Source: Prevotellaceae bacterium
GTDB lineage: Bacteria > Bacteroidota > Bacteroidia > Bacteroidales > Bacteroidaceae
Length of the DNA: 41,682 bases
Assembly (NCBI GenBank): GCA_021204865.1
Contig: JAJPYQ010000033.1
Coordinates: forward strand, 1-41,682
Direction: 5' to 3'
How positions within the stretch are numbered: the first letter of the stretch is position 1; the number at the start of each line of letters is the position of its first letter. The notes under the pieces were generated by a model. That model searched no databases. It had not been told where the DNA came from and saw only the letters and a program-made list of their open reading frames with translations. The translations under genes were made by a program, and so were the position numbers. Below are positions 16,471 to 26,086 of the stretch, in pieces.

Positions 16471-17532
16471 ATGAAACTACGGATTGCAGTCCTTGCCGGC
16501 GACGGCATAGGACCAGAGATTATGGAACAAGGTGTGGCTGTGATGAGCGCAGTCGCACGCAAGTTCGGGCACGAGGTGACTTACAAGGAGGCTCTCTGCG
16601 GTGCACATGCCATCGACGAAGTGGGCGACCCCTTCCCCGAGGACACGTTCAAGACGTGCATGGAGGCTGACGCAGTGCTCTTCGCCAGTGTGGGAGACCC
16701 TAAGTTCGACAACGACCCAACTGCCAAGGTGCGCCCCGAGCAAGGCTTGCTCGCCATGAGGAAGAAGCTGGGGCTGTACGCCAACGTGCGTCCCGTGGAG
16801 ACGTTCGAGTGTCTCCTGCACAAGTCTCCCCTTAAGAACGAGATAGTCTCGGGGGCTAACTTCATCTGCATCCGCGAGCTGACGGGCGGCATGTACTTCG
16901 GCAAGAAGCTGGAAGGCACGGAGGAGGCATACGACACGAACTACTACTCTCGTCCCGAGGTGGAGCGCATACTGAGGGTTGCCTACCAGTACGCCCGCCA
17001 GAGGCGCAAGCACCTCACGGTGGTGGACAAGGCTAACGTCCTCGCAAGCAGCCGCCTTTGGCGCAAGGTTGCGCAGGACATGGCGGGCGAGTACCCCGAC
17101 GTGACGACCGACTTCATGTACGTGGACAACGCGGCGATGCGTATGATACAAGACCCCCGCTTCTTCGACGTGATGGTGACGGAGAACACCTTCGGCGACA
17201 TCCTCACCGACGAGGGAAGCTGCATAACAGGCTCTATGGGGCTGCTCCCCAGTGCCTCGACGGGCGAGCACACGCCTGTCTTCGAGCCTATCCACGGCTC
17301 GTGGCCGCAGGGCAAGGGGCTCAACATTGCCAACCCGCTGGCGCAGATACTCTCCGTGGCAATGCTATACGAGTACTTCGACCTCAAGGCTGAAGGCAAG
17401 CTCATACGCCAGGCAGTTAACGCCTCCCTCGACGCCAACGTGCGCACCCCCGAGATACAGGTGGAGGGAGCCCCCCACTACGGCACAAGGGAGGTAGGCA
17501 AGTGGATTGTCGACTACATCGAGAGCCATTAA
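16471..17532 (+). CDS. leuB: 3-isopropylmalate dehydrogenase
   Basis: LeuB oxidises and decarboxylates 3-isopropylmalate to 2-ketoisocaproate with NAD+. The 353-residue protein has [15 protein letters not shown] at the N-terminus, the substrate loop [21 protein letters not shown], the metal/catalytic VDKANVL and [13 protein letters not shown], and the NAD-specific [17 protein letters not shown]. It follows the second synthase by 7 nt and closes the leu operon. The next gene begins inside its last codons. Confidence 0.96.
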   Translation: MKLRIAVLAGDGIGPEIMEQGVAVMSAVARKFGHEVTYKEALCGAHAIDEVGDPFPEDTFKTCMEADAVLFASVGDPKFDNDPTAKVRPEQGLLAMRKKLGLYANVRPVETFECLLHKSPLKNEIVSGANFICIRELTGGMYFGKKLEGTEEAYDTNYYSRPEVERILRVAYQYARQRRKHLTVVDKANVLASSRLWRKVAQDMAGEYPDVTTDFMYVDNAAMRMIQDPRFFDVMVTENTFGDILTDEGSCITGSMGLLPSASTGEHTPVFEPIHGSWPQGKGLNIANPLAQILSVAMLYEYFDLKAEGKLIRQAVNASLDANVRTPEIQVEGAPHYGTREVGKWIVDYIESH

Positions 17533-18335
17533 GCCTCCTCGTCCTCCTCTTAGCCTTTAGCGTTACGCTAAGGGCGCAGAACACGTACGAGGAGCTGGTG
17601 AGCCAAGGCATCGAGGCACTCAAGCTCGACAGCCTCAGCGTGGCGGAGCAGTGCTTCCGCGAGGCGATGCACGCCGACCCCTCCAGCCGCGCCAACTACC
17701 TACTCTTCCGCTACATCGGGCAGATAGAGGAGCGGCAGGGCAAGACGGACGAGGCTCTCCAGAGCTACACCCTCGGGCTCAACCTTATGCCCACCTGCGC
17801 CGACCTTATGCTGGACCGCGCCGCCCTCTACTACCGCCTCGGGCAGGAGGAGAAAGCGCTGATGGGCTACACCGACGCACTTGAGATAGACCCCACAAAC
17901 ACCGAAGCTCTCCTCGTGCGGGCACACCTCCTCCGCCTTAAGCGGGACTACAAGCGCGCCCGCACCGACTACGAGAACCTGCTGCGCCTTGACCCCCAGA
18001 ACGAGGAGGCGATGGTGGGCATGGTGCTGCTCAACGACGCGGACAACCTCCCCAAGGAGGCGATGGACGAGATAAACGCCCTCGTGCAGCTCTACCCCAC
18101 CCACGCCCTGCTCTACGCCATACGCGGGGGGATGGAGCAGAGGCGCAAGCAGTACGAGGTAGCCTTGCACGACCTCAACAGAGCCATAGAGCTCGACCCC
18201 TTGAACGCCGACTTCTACGTCTCAAGGGCTACGCTCTACCTTGACATGCGCAGGAAGAAGCTTGCCCGCGCCGACGCCCAGAAGGCGGTTGCCCTCGGGG
18301 CGGACGCAAGGGAGATGGCAGCACTGCTGCGCTGA
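17502..18335 (+). CDS. Exported tetratricopeptide-repeat protein
   Basis: The 277-residue protein has a signal peptide ([18 protein letters not shown]) and about six TPR units from residue 28 to the end (for example [26 protein letters not shown] and [26 protein letters not shown]). TPRs are protein-binding scaffolds; a periplasmic partner is unknown, though TamL immediately downstream is an obvious candidate. The start is a GTG at 17502, overlapping leuB by 31 nt. It is the only start that gives an intact signal peptide, apart from weak internal alternatives. It probably reads through from the leu promoter. Confidence 0.82.
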   Translation: MDCRLHREPLSLLVLLLAFSVTLRAQNTYEELVSQGIEALKLDSLSVAEQCFREAMHADPSSRANYLLFRYIGQIEERQGKTDEALQSYTLGLNLMPTCADLMLDRAALYYRLGQEEKALMGYTDALEIDPTNTEALLVRAHLLRLKRDYKRARTDYENLLRLDPQNEEAMVGMVLLNDADNLPKEAMDEINALVQLYPTHALLYAIRGGMEQRRKQYEVALHDLNRAIELDPLNADFYVSRATLYLDMRRKKLARADAQKAVALGADAREMAALLR

Positions 18336-18360
18336 CAAGCCCGCCCAAGCTGTTTGCCCC

Positions 18361-18483
18361 AAAAGAGGTCTACACCCCTGCGGGCAAAGAGGTCTACACC
18401 CCTGCGGTCAAAGGGGTCTACACCTCTTCGGTCAAAGGGGTCTACACCTCTGCGGTCAAAGAGGTCTACACCCCCTTCGCGGT
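18361..18483 (+). repeat. 24-bp tandem array, five units
   Basis: Contiguous 24-bp units (18361-18384, 18385-18408, 18409-18432, 18433-18456, and a slightly longer one to about 18483) are built as CAAAG(A/G)GGTCTACACC plus CC/TCTGCGGT. Because 24 is divisible by 3, the array reads as RSTPLRSK repeats in frame with the following gene, but it lies upstream of that gene's promoter. Confidence 0.8.
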
Positions 18484-18513
18484 GTCCCCTTAGGCTTTTC
18501 CCTTGGAAATCAC

Positions 18514-18521
18514 TACCTTTG
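18514..18521 (+). promoter_or_regulatory. Promoter -7 element of tamL
   Basis: TACCTTTG ends 6 nt before the GTG start at 18528. A transcript started here would be nearly leaderless. There is no good -33 TTG at 20 bp. Confidence 0.6.
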
Positions 18522-18527
18522 CACATC

Positions 18528-20744
18528 GTGAACCCCAAGAAGACCGGAACACTGACGCTCATCATACTGACAGCCCTCGGGCTGAGCTCGTGCAGCGTGT
18601 CCCGATACCTCGACGACGACGAGTACCTGCTTGACAACGTCTCCGTGCGGAGCGACGACAAGACGCTCACCGCAGGGCAGTTCACCGGCTACATACAGCA
18701 GCACCCCAACTCCAAGTGGTTCTCAGTCCTCAAGGTGCCGATGTCCCCGTACCTGCTCAGCGGCACGGACTCGACGAAGAGATATAACCGCTTCATGCAC
18801 CGCATAGGGCAGAAGCCCGTCATCTACGACAGCCTGAAGGCGCAGAAGGCGCAAGCCTCCATCGAGACCGCCGTGCGCAACCTCGGCTACCTTCAGGCGA
18901 AGGTGGACATGCAGGAGCGGCGCAAGGGCTTCAAGCTCCGCCTCGTCTACGACATCCACACAGGGCAACGCTACTACGTCTCGCAGATAGAGCAGAGCAT
19001 CCCTGACCCTACCATCCTCCAGCTTGCAGACAGCACATGCGACGAAAGCCTGCTCCACGAGGGAATGCCCTTCGACGCCAACCTGATGGAGCAGGAGATA
19101 ACGCGCCTGAACAAGCTGATGAGGGACAACGGGTACTACCTCTTCAACAAGAGCCTCATACACTTCGAGGCGGACACCCTCGCAGGCCCCCGAGACGTGT
19201 GGCTAAGGATGACCGTGGACGGCAGCCAGCAGCAGCAGTACACCCTCGGCTCCGTAAGCTTCGCCGAAGAGAGCAACAGCCTAAGGGAGAGGGTGCTTCA
19301 GCGTAAGAACCTCCTCGAGGCAGGGCAGCCCTACAGCGAGAGCCGTGTGCAGGCAACCTACGCCAACCTCGCGACGATGGGGGCGGTGATGAGCTCCAAC
19401 ATCCAGTTCTCTCCCTCTCCCTCCGACACCACCGCCCTCGACGCTACCATAACAGTGCTAACCAACAAGCCCCACACCTTCAACGCTGAGCTGGAGGGGA
19501 CGAACAGCAGCGGAGACCTCGGGGCAGCGGTGGCACTGTCGTACCAGAACCGCAACCTCCTGCACGGCTCCGAGCTGCTTAACCTGAAGGTGAGGGGCGC
19601 ATACGAGGCTATCAAGGGGCTGGACGGCTACGACGCTCAGAACTACATTGAGTACAGCGCCGAGGCTTCCATCGCCTTCCCCGACCTTATGATACCCTTC
19701 ATCCGCCAGAGCTACCGCCGACGCATAGTGGCAACGAGCGAGATCTCCCTGATGTACGACAGCCAAGACCGCCCCGAGTTCCACCGAAGGGTCGTGACAG
19801 GCGTGTGGCGATACCGCTGGACGGCGGCTAACCACCAGATGCAGCACCGCATAGACCTCATCGACCTTAACTACGTCTTCATGCCTTGGATATCCAACAC
19901 CTTCCGTGAGGAGTACCTCGAGAACGCAAGCTCACGCAACGCCATCCTCCGCTACAACTACGAAGACCTCTTCATAATGAAGTGGGGCTACACGCTCAAC
20001 ATAAGCAGCCAGCCCATCACCGCCGCCTCAACGAGCAACTACGGCACCAACGCCTGGAACATGCGCCTCAGCCTTGAGACGGCGGGCAACTTCCTGCAAG
20101 GGATGACGGCTCTCTTCAACACCTCCAAGAACACCGACGGGCATCGCACCCTCTTCAACATAGCCTACGCACAGTACGTCAAAGGCGACTTCGACTTCGC
20201 CAAGAGCTTCCGCTTCACGCCCGACAACTCCCTCGCCCTGCACTTCGCCCTCGGCATAGCCTACCCCTACGGCAACGCCAGCGTGCTGCCCTACGAGAAG
20301 CGTTACTTCAGCGGAGGGGCGAACAGCGTGAGGGGCTGGTCGGTGAGGGAGCTCGGCCCCGGCTCGTTCCGAGGGGCGAACGGGGAGATAGACTTCATCA
20401 ACCAGACGGGAGACATCAAGCTGGACATGAACGTGGAGTACCGCTGCCACCTCTTTTGGCTGCTGGACGGTGCCGCCTTCGTGGACGCAGGCAACATCTG
20501 GACTATCAGAGACTACGAGGAGCAGCCCGGAGGGCAGTTCCGCCTCGACAGCTTCTGGCGGCAGATAGCCGTCTCCTACGGGCTCGGGCTGAGGCTCAAC
20601 TTCAACTACTTCATCCTAAGGCTCGACGGGGGTATGAAGGCGATACACCCCGCCTACACCGACGCCAAGCGGCACTACCCCATCATCCATCCCGACTTCG
20701 GCAGAGACTTCTCGCTGCACTTCGCCGTCGGCCTCCCCTTCTAA
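18528..20744 (+). CDS. tamL: TamL, lipoprotein BamA/TamA-family outer-membrane protein
   Basis: The 738-residue protein begins with a lipoprotein signal (LTLIILTALGLSSC, lipidated Cys22), the feature that separates Bacteroidetes TamL from the non-lipidated TamA. POTRA-like domains fill about residues 30-330, and the C-terminal half is a 16-strand barrel of the Omp85 type with the lid-loop motif VRGW (SGGANSVRGWSVRELGPGS) and a terminal aromatic (LPF). With TamB it helps outer-membrane protein or lipid assembly; tamB is not in the window. I chose the GTG at 18528: the signal peptide begins there, and the ATG at 18354 would add translated tandem repeats before the signal. It ends the rightward block and is followed by two hairpins. 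Confidence 0.88.
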   Translation: MNPKKTGTLTLIILTALGLSSCSVSRYLDDDEYLLDNVSVRSDDKTLTAGQFTGYIQQHPNSKWFSVLKVPMSPYLLSGTDSTKRYNRFMHRIGQKPVIYDSLKAQKAQASIETAVRNLGYLQAKVDMQERRKGFKLRLVYDIHTGQRYYVSQIEQSIPDPTILQLADSTCDESLLHEGMPFDANLMEQEITRLNKLMRDNGYYLFNKSLIHFEADTLAGPRDVWLRMTVDGSQQQQYTLGSVSFAEESNSLRERVLQRKNLLEAGQPYSESRVQATYANLATMGAVMSSNIQFSPSPSDTTALDATITVLTNKPHTFNAELEGTNSSGDLGAAVALSYQNRNLLHGSELLNLKVRGAYEAIKGLDGYDAQNYIEYSAEASIAFPDLMIPFIRQSYRRRIVATSEISLMYDSQDRPEFHRRVVTGVWRYRWTAANHQMQHRIDLIDLNYVFMPWISNTFREEYLENASSRNAILRYNYEDLFIMKWGYTLNISSQPITAASTSNYGTNAWNMRLSLETAGNFLQGMTALFNTSKNTDGHRTLFNIAYAQYVKGDFDFAKSFRFTPDNSLALHFALGIAYPYGNASVLPYEKRYFSGGANSVRGWSVRELGPGSFRGANGEIDFINQTGDIKLDMNVEYRCHLFWLLDGAAFVDAGNIWTIRDYEEQPGGQFRLDSFWRQIAVSYGLGLRLNFNYFILRLDGGMKAIHPAYTDAKRHYPIIHPDFGRDFSLHFAVGLPF

Positions 20745-20755
20745 CGACCGTCACA

Positions 20756-20773
20756 CCTCTATAACACCCTTCG
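20756..20773 (+). repeat. Shared 18-bp repeat module
   Basis: CCTCTATAACACCCTTCG occurs here and, exactly, as its reverse complement at 30519-30536. Shorter related pieces are in 11089-11105 and 39498-39566. It marks this intergenic stretch as a member of the array-element family although no tandem array is present. Confidence 0.7.
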
Positions 20774-20797
20774 GACACCCCTACTCGTGGGGGTGTC
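20774..20797 (+). terminator. Hairpin after tamL
   Basis: GACACCCC (20774-20781) pairs with GGGGTGTC (20790-20797), 29 nt past the tamL stop. No clear T tract. Confidence 0.55.
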
Positions 20798-20841
20798 TGG
20801 CGCATATACCGAAGGCGTTACAGCGACTCCAATACCAACGT

Positions 20842-20879
20842 AAAGCCCCGCTCCCTACATCGGCAAGGGGCGGGGCTTT
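20842..20879. terminator. Bidirectional terminator between tamL and glyA
   Basis: AAAGCCCCGC (20842-20851) pairs with GCGGGGCTTT (20870-20879). It is 31 nt beyond the glyA stop on the minus strand and serves the convergent pair. Confidence 0.7.
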
Positions 20880-20910
20880 GAGGTGTCGAAGTGACTGTAT
20901 AAGGGCTTGC

Positions 20911-22191
20911 TTAGTAGGCGAACATAGGGTAATGTGCCATCATCTCGTTCACCTCCTTGCGGACAGCCGCTATGTTCCGCTCGTCCTCAGGGGCATCGAG
21001 CACTCGCTCTATCAGGCTGGCGATGACGGCCATCATATCCTCCTTCGCCCCCCGCGAGGTAACGGCTGGCGTGCCGAGGCGTATGCCGCTGGTCTGGAAG
21101 GCACTGCGGCTGTCGAACGGCACCATGTTCTTGTTCACAGTGATGTCCGCCGCCACGAGAGCCTTCTCCGCTACCTTGCCCGTGAGGTCGGGGTACTTGG
21201 GCCTGAGGTCGACGAGCATCGAGTGGTTGTCCGTGCCGCCGCTGACGATGTAGAAGCCCCTCTTCGTCATCTCCTCCGCCAGTGCCTTGGCGTTCTTCTG
21301 CACCTGCACCGCCCACTCCCGGAACTCAGGCTGAAGTGCCTCGCCGAAGGCAACCGCCTTTGCGGCTATGACGTGCTCCAGCGGTCCGCCCTGAATGCCT
21401 GGGAAGACTGCGCTGTTGAGCAGTGCCGACATCATCTTCACCTCTCCCTTCGGCGTCTTCTTGCCCCAAGGGTTGGGGAAGTCCTTGCCCATCAGTATGA
21501 TGCCCCCTCGGGGACCGCGCAGAGTCTTGTGCGTGGTGCTGGTGACGATGTGTGCGTACTCCACCGGGTTCTTAAGCAGCCCCGCGGCGATGAGCCCTGC
21601 TGGGTGCGCCATGTCTATCATAAGCAACGCCCCCACCTTGTCGGCTATCAGGCGCATGCGCTCATAGTCCCATTCCCTGCTGTAAGCCGAGCCTCCCCCG
21701 ATGATGAGCTTGGGCTTGTGCTGAAGGGCGAGCTGCTCCATCTCGTCGTAGTCCACACGCCCTGTCTCACGCTTGAGGTTGTAGCCCACGGGGCGGTAGA
21801 GGATGCCGCTGGTGTTGACGGCAGAGCCGTGGCTCAGATGCCCGCCGTGGTCGAGGTTAAGCCCCATGAACGTGTCCCCTGCGTTAAGCACTGCAAGGAA
21901 GACGGCAGCGTTGGCTTGCGCCCCGCTGTGAGGCTGCACGTTGGCGTACTCAGCGTTGAAGAGCCGCTTCACCCTGTCGATGGCAAGCTGCTCCACCTCG
22001 TCGACCACCTCGCAGCCCCCGTAGTAGCGCTTGCCAGGGTAGCCCTCGGCGTACTTGTTGGTAAGGCAAGATCCCATCGCCTCCATCACTTGGGGGCTAA
22101 CGCTGTTCTCGCTTGCTATGAGCTCGATGCCTCGAGCCTGACGCTGGTGCTCCTTCTCGATGAGAAGGAAGATGTCTGTGTCTCTTTTCAT
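20911..22191 (-). CDS. glyA: Serine hydroxymethyltransferase
   Basis: GlyA interconverts serine plus tetrahydrofolate with glycine plus 5,10-methylene-THF, feeding purine and thymidylate synthesis; it uses PLP. The 426-residue protein has [46 protein letters not shown] and the PLP-binding lysine in [14 protein letters not shown] (K222). The true start is the ATG at 22191 (MKRDTDIF). An in-frame extension reaches 22422 only by running through pyrI in another frame. It is third in pyrB-pyrI-glyA, 11 nt after pyrI. Confidence 0.96.
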   Translation of the reverse strand: MKRDTDIFLLIEKEHQRQARGIELIASENSVSPQVMEAMGSCLTNKYAEGYPGKRYYGGCEVVDEVEQLAIDRVKRLFNAEYANVQPHSGAQANAAVFLAVLNAGDTFMGLNLDHGGHLSHGSAVNTSGILYRPVGYNLKRETGRVDYDEMEQLALQHKPKLIIGGGSAYSREWDYERMRLIADKVGALLMIDMAHPAGLIAAGLLKNPVEYAHIVTSTTHKTLRGPRGGIILMGKDFPNPWGKKTPKGEVKMMSALLNSAVFPGIQGGPLEHVIAAKAVAFGEALQPEFREWAVQVQKNAKALAEEMTKRGFYIVSGGTDNHSMLVDLRPKYPDLTGKVAEKALVAADITVNKNMVPFDSRSAFQTSGIRLGTPAVTSRGAKEDMMAVIASLIERVLDAPEDERNIAAVRKEVNEMMAHYPMFAY

Positions 22192-22202
22192 TGTGTTGTG
22201 TG

Positions 22203-22664
22203 CTATATGATTGTTACTTTGTCCAATGGAGTGGAGTTGTTGCAGTAGTGGCAGGTGAGCGTGCCGTCGATGACGTGGAAGCGTGTCCGCATAGGCTCGT
22301 GGTTGGTTATGCACTTTGGGTTGGGGCAGCGCACGATGCCCGTTATCTCGTCGGGCAGGCTGACGCGGCGCTTCTCCACCACTTGGTAGTCCCTGATTGT
22401 CGAGAGGGTGATGTGGCGGCAAAGCACCGCGAGCTGGCTTATCTCCTCGTCGCTGAAGTGCTTGTCGGCAATCTTGATGATGCTCTTCGTGCCCATCTGC
22501 TTGCTCTCGAGGTTGTAGCCTATGGTGACGGCGGAGCGTATGCGCTCGAGGTGCAAGAGGCTCATCACCTGGAATATCTTGTCGGCGGGTATGTGGTCGA
22601 TGACCGTGCCGTTCTCTATTGCGGCTACCATCATCTCCTTGCGTGGGTTGGGGGCGTTGCTCAT
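22203..22664 (-). CDS. pyrI: Aspartate carbamoyltransferase regulatory subunit
   Basis: PyrI binds the nucleotide effectors and, through zinc, holds the catalytic trimers of PyrB in the ATCase holoenzyme. The 153-residue protein keeps the N-terminal nucleotide domain ([19 protein letters not shown]) and all four zinc cysteines (C113, C118, C138, C141). It overlaps pyrB by 4 nt, fitting fixed subunit stoichiometry. Confidence 0.96.
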   Translation of the reverse strand: MSNAPNPRKEMMVAAIENGTVIDHIPADKIFQVMSLLHLERIRSAVTIGYNLESKQMGTKSIIKIADKHFSDEEISQLAVLCRHITLSTIRDYQVVEKRRVSLPDEITGIVRCPNPKCITNHEPMRTRFHVIDGTLTCHYCNNSTPLDKVTII

Positions 22665-23608
22665 AAGATAAAGGATTTGCAGTTAGTGACTTCCTCGAGG
22701 GTTATGCCAAGTGCGTCGCAGATGAGAGCCTGACGTGCGTAAAGCCCGTTGCGTGCCTGCTCGAAGTAGTAGGCGTGAGGGTCGTCGTCGATGCTGTACT
22801 CAATCTCGTTCACACGAGGCAGCGGGTGCAGTATCTTCATGTTGTCCTTCACCTTCTGGAGCATACTGCGCTTAAGCAGGTAGCGGTCCTTCACCCGCTC
22901 GTACTCCATAAGGTCGGTGAAGCGTTCCTTCTGCACCCGTGTCATATAGAGGATGTCAGCGTCCCGTATGGTGTCCTCGTTGAAGTCCTTATGCTCCACG
23001 TACCTGATGTCGTGCTCGAGGCAATACTGCTTCCAGTAGTCGGGCATAGCCAGCTCGTCGGGGGCGATGAAGTGGAACGTGGGAGAGAAGTGGCGCATAG
23101 CCGTGAGGAGGGAATGCACCGTGCGCCCGTACTTAAGGTCGCCCACGAGGTAGATCTGAAGGTTGTCGAGCGTGCCTTGCGTCTTATAGATGGAGTAGAG
23201 GTCGAGCATAGTCTGCGAGGGGTGCTGGTTAGCCCCGTCGCCCGCATTGATGATGGGAACGGGCGAGAGCTCAGAGGCATAGCGGGCGGCTCCCTCAAGA
23301 TAGTGGCGCATCACGATGACGTCGGCATAGTTGGACACCATAATGATAGTATCCTTCAGCGTCTCCCCCTTAGTGCCGCTTGTCACCTTAGGGTCGGCGA
23401 AGCCTATCACCCTTGCCCCGAGGCGGTTGGCAGCCGTCTCGAAGGAGAGGCGCGTGCGTGTGCTTGGCTCGAAGAAGAGGGTGGCCACCACCTTGCCCTC
23501 CAGCAGGCGGGAGTTGGGATGACGCTCGAACTCCCCCGCCATCCTTATGAGATACTCCAGCTTCTCCCTGCTGTACTCGGCAATAGAGACTAAACTCCTG
23601 TTTTCCAT
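22661..23608 (-). CDS. pyrB: Aspartate carbamoyltransferase catalytic subunit
   Basis: PyrB joins carbamoyl phosphate to aspartate, the committed step of pyrimidine synthesis. The 315-residue protein has the carbamoyl-phosphate motif [13 protein letters not shown] (STRTR at 49-53), the [13 protein letters not shown] loop, [17 protein letters not shown] and the late HPLPRVNEI. The ATG at 23608 has a promoter ending 22 nt upstream. It leads the pyrB-pyrI-glyA operon. Confidence 0.97.
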   Translation of the reverse strand: MENRSLVSIAEYSREKLEYLIRMAGEFERHPNSRLLEGKVVATLFFEPSTRTRLSFETAANRLGARVIGFADPKVTSGTKGETLKDTIIMVSNYADVIVMRHYLEGAARYASELSPVPIINAGDGANQHPSQTMLDLYSIYKTQGTLDNLQIYLVGDLKYGRTVHSLLTAMRHFSPTFHFIAPDELAMPDYWKQYCLEHDIRYVEHKDFNEDTIRDADILYMTRVQKERFTDLMEYERVKDRYLLKRSMLQKVKDNMKILHPLPRVNEIEYSIDDDPHAYYFEQARNGLYARQALICDALGITLEEVTNCKSFIL

Positions 23609-23630
23609 TATGCGGCGCTTTAGTTAGGCA

Positions 23631-23662
23631 CAAAGGTAAGGCAAAATAAGAGGAATAGCAAA
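23631..23662 (-). promoter_or_regulatory. pyrB operon promoter
   Basis: On the minus strand, TTTG (23662-23659), 20-bp spacer, TACCTTTG (23638-23631). It lies back to back with the PBP1A promoter (23672-23679), whose -7 is only 9 bp from this -33, so the two must compete for polymerase. Confidence 0.8.
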
Positions 23663-23671
23663 ATAATGCAC

Positions 23672-23679
23672 TAACTTTG
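23672..23679 (+). promoter_or_regulatory. PBP1A promoter -7 element
   Basis: TAACTTTG, 23 nt before the ATG at 23703. Its -33 region would fall among the pyrB promoter bases, and no TTG is found there. Confidence 0.6.
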
Positions 23680-23702
23680 CGGCGGTTTACAGGTGGAGCA
23701 TA

Positions 23703-26072
23703 ATGCGCAAGAAGTTAATGGCGTTCCTTTGGTTCGTGTTCGTCCTCGGCATACTGCTGGCGGGTTTCCTTTTCTATCTTATTGACATCGGCAGGATAGG
23801 CTATATGCCCGACATCAAGGAGCTTGAGAACCCCGTTGACAAATACGCGAGCCAGGTGATAAGCTGCGACGGTGAGCTGCTCGGCACGTGGAGCTACAGC
23901 AAGAGCAACCGAGTGTTCGTGACGTACGACGAGCTGTCGCCCTACCTTGTCGAGGCTCTCATAGCCACCGAGGACGAGCGTTTCCTGGAGCATAGCGGCA
24001 TAGACTTCAAGGCTCTCTTCAGGGCTGCCTTCAAGAGGGGCGTAATGAGGCAGAAGAACGCTGGCGGTGGCAGCACCATAACGCAGCAGTTGGCGAAGCA
24101 GCTCTACAGCGTGCACGCCGCCTCCACCTACGAGCGTATGCTGCAAAAGCCCATTGAGTGGGTGATAGCCGTCAAGCTGGAGCGGTGCTACACCAAGGAG
24201 GAAATCATAACCCTCTACCTTAACTACTTCGACTTCCTGCACAACGCGGTGGGAGTGAAGCTTGCGGCTAAGACGTACTTCGGCAAAGAGCCGTCCGAGC
24301 TGACCATAGGGGAGAGCGCCACGCTGGTGGGCATGCTGAAGAACCCGAGCTACTTCAACCCGAAGCGCAACCTTAAGCGTTCTGAGGGGCGGAGGAACAC
24401 GGTCATCAACCAGATGCTGAGGGCTGATTATCTCACCAAGGCTCAGGCGGACTCCTGCATAGCCGACACGCTGAGCATTGACAGATATGTAGAGCAGACA
24501 CACGCCACGGGCAGTGCGACCTACTTCCGTGAGTATCTGCGCACGGTGATGACTGCCAAGCGCCCCGAGAGAAGCGACTACGCCTCGTGGCAAGACCAGA
24601 AGTTCTACGAGGACTCGCTGGCGTGGGAGCTTGACCCCCTTTACGGCTGGTGCAACAAGAACATCAACAAGAAGACGGGCAGGCCTTACAACATCTATCA
24701 GGACGGGCTGAAGATATACACCACCCTCGACAGCCGTATGCAGGCTTACGCAGAGAGTGCCGTCAGCAAGCACGTGATAGAGGAGCTGCAACCGCTCTTC
24801 GACAAGGAGAGGAAAGGCACGAAGAACTACCCCTACGGCAACAACCTGACCTACGACAAGGTGTATAAGCTGCTGACGAGGGCTGAGCATCAGAGCGAGC
24901 GTTACCTCGAGATGCACCGCGCGGGCTACTCGGACGAGGAGATAGACAAGGTGTTCGCCACGCCCATAGAGATGACGGTCTACACTCCTCGGGGGGAGGT
25001 GGACACGCTGATGTCGCCGATGGACAGCATCAAGCACTACAAGAGCTTCCTGCGGGCGGGCTTCGTCTGCATAGACAACCAGACGGGCAACGTGAAGGCT
25101 TACGTCGGGGGGACGGACTACGCTCACTTCCAGTACGACATGGTGAGCATGGGCAGGAGGCAAGTGGGCAGCACGATTAAGCCCTTCCTCTATGCGATGG
25201 CTATGGAGAACGGCTGGACTCCCTGCGATGAGGTGCCTAATATGCCACGGACTTACGAATACAACGGGCAGCCTTGGACACCGAGGAACAGCAGCAACAG
25301 CCGCTACGGGGAGATGGTGACGCTGCGCTGGGGCTTGGCGCAGAGCAACAACTGGGTGTCCGCCTACCTGCTCAACGCACTGAGCCCCGCCCTGCTGGTG
25401 CGCTACCTGCATAAGTTCGGCGTGAAGAACCGCCAGATAGACGCTGTGTTGCCCCTCTGCCTCGGCACGTGCGACATCAGCGTGCTGGAGATGGTGACGG
25501 CTTACACTGCCTTCCCCAAGGGCGGGACAAGGTGCACACCTGCCTTCGTTGTCCGCATTGTTGACTCCGACGGCAACGAGGTGGCTAACGCAGGCTCGCT
25601 GCAGATTAAGAAGAACTCAGAGGACGACCTCGACACGAAGGACGTGCTGACCGAGGACGCGGCGTGGAAGATGGTTGACCTGATGGAGGGGGTGATGAAC
25701 GGCGGCACGGGCAGCCGAATGCGTTTCCGCTATAACATCCGCGCCGAGATGGGCGGAAAGACCGGCACGACTAACGACAACTCCGACGGCTGGTTCGTTG
25801 GCTACACTCCCTCCCTGACGCTTGGGGCGTGGGTCGGGGGCGACGAGCGTGAGGTTCACTTCAACAGTATGGCTTACGGGCAGGGGGCTAACTCCGCGCT
25901 CCCCATTGCCGCCTACTTCCTGCAAGACGTGTTCGCCCACACGCCTGAGCTGGGGTACTCGCCCGACGAGACGTTCGAGTTCCCCGAAGGCTACGACCCT
26001 TGCAACGACGCCACGCTCGACGACGGGGACGGAGTGGAGGAAACAGATGAGATATACAGCGGTGGAGAGTGA
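23703..26072 (+). CDS. mrcA: Class A penicillin-binding protein 1A
   Basis: This bifunctional peptidoglycan synthase both polymerises glycan from lipid II and cross-links peptides. The 789-residue protein has an N-terminal membrane anchor (about 7-28). A GT51 domain follows with the catalytic glutamate in ATEDERFLEHSGID (E90) and GGSTITQQLAKQL (122-133). The transpeptidase domain carries STIK (Ser490), SNN (within GLAQSNNW) and KTGTT (Lys686). The C-terminus is short and acidic. The size matches Bacteroidales PBP1A. It is separated from kdsB by a 23-bp tandem array, and I see no terminator in between. Confidence 0.95.
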   Translation: MRKKLMAFLWFVFVLGILLAGFLFYLIDIGRIGYMPDIKELENPVDKYASQVISCDGELLGTWSYSKSNRVFVTYDELSPYLVEALIATEDERFLEHSGIDFKALFRAAFKRGVMRQKNAGGGSTITQQLAKQLYSVHAASTYERMLQKPIEWVIAVKLERCYTKEEIITLYLNYFDFLHNAVGVKLAAKTYFGKEPSELTIGESATLVGMLKNPSYFNPKRNLKRSEGRRNTVINQMLRADYLTKAQADSCIADTLSIDRYVEQTHATGSATYFREYLRTVMTAKRPERSDYASWQDQKFYEDSLAWELDPLYGWCNKNINKKTGRPYNIYQDGLKIYTTLDSRMQAYAESAVSKHVIEELQPLFDKERKGTKNYPYGNNLTYDKVYKLLTRAEHQSERYLEMHRAGYSDEEIDKVFATPIEMTVYTPRGEVDTLMSPMDSIKHYKSFLRAGFVCIDNQTGNVKAYVGGTDYAHFQYDMVSMGRRQVGSTIKPFLYAMAMENGWTPCDEVPNMPRTYEYNGQPWTPRNSSNSRYGEMVTLRWGLAQSNNWVSAYLLNALSPALLVRYLHKFGVKNRQIDAVLPLCLGTCDISVLEMVTAYTAFPKGGTRCTPAFVVRIVDSDGNEVANAGSLQIKKNSEDDLDTKDVLTEDAAWKMVDLMEGVMNGGTGSRMRFRYNIRAEMGGKTGTTNDNSDGWFVGYTPSLTLGAWVGGDEREVHFNSMAYGQGANSALPIAAYFLQDVFAHTPELGYSPDETFEFPEGYDPCNDATLDDGDGVEETDEIYSGGE

Positions 26073-26086
26073 AACGCTTTGCAACT

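Noticed and set aside
18354-18527. N-terminal extension of TamL encoded by the 24-bp array
   Set aside because: The extension would precede the lipoprotein signal peptide and destroy its function, and it lies upstream of a -7 element. I start the gene at 18528.
22192-22422. 77-residue N-terminal extension of GlyA
   Set aside because: It overlaps pyrI in another frame and is not similar to serine hydroxymethyltransferases, which begin at MKRDTD-like sequence.
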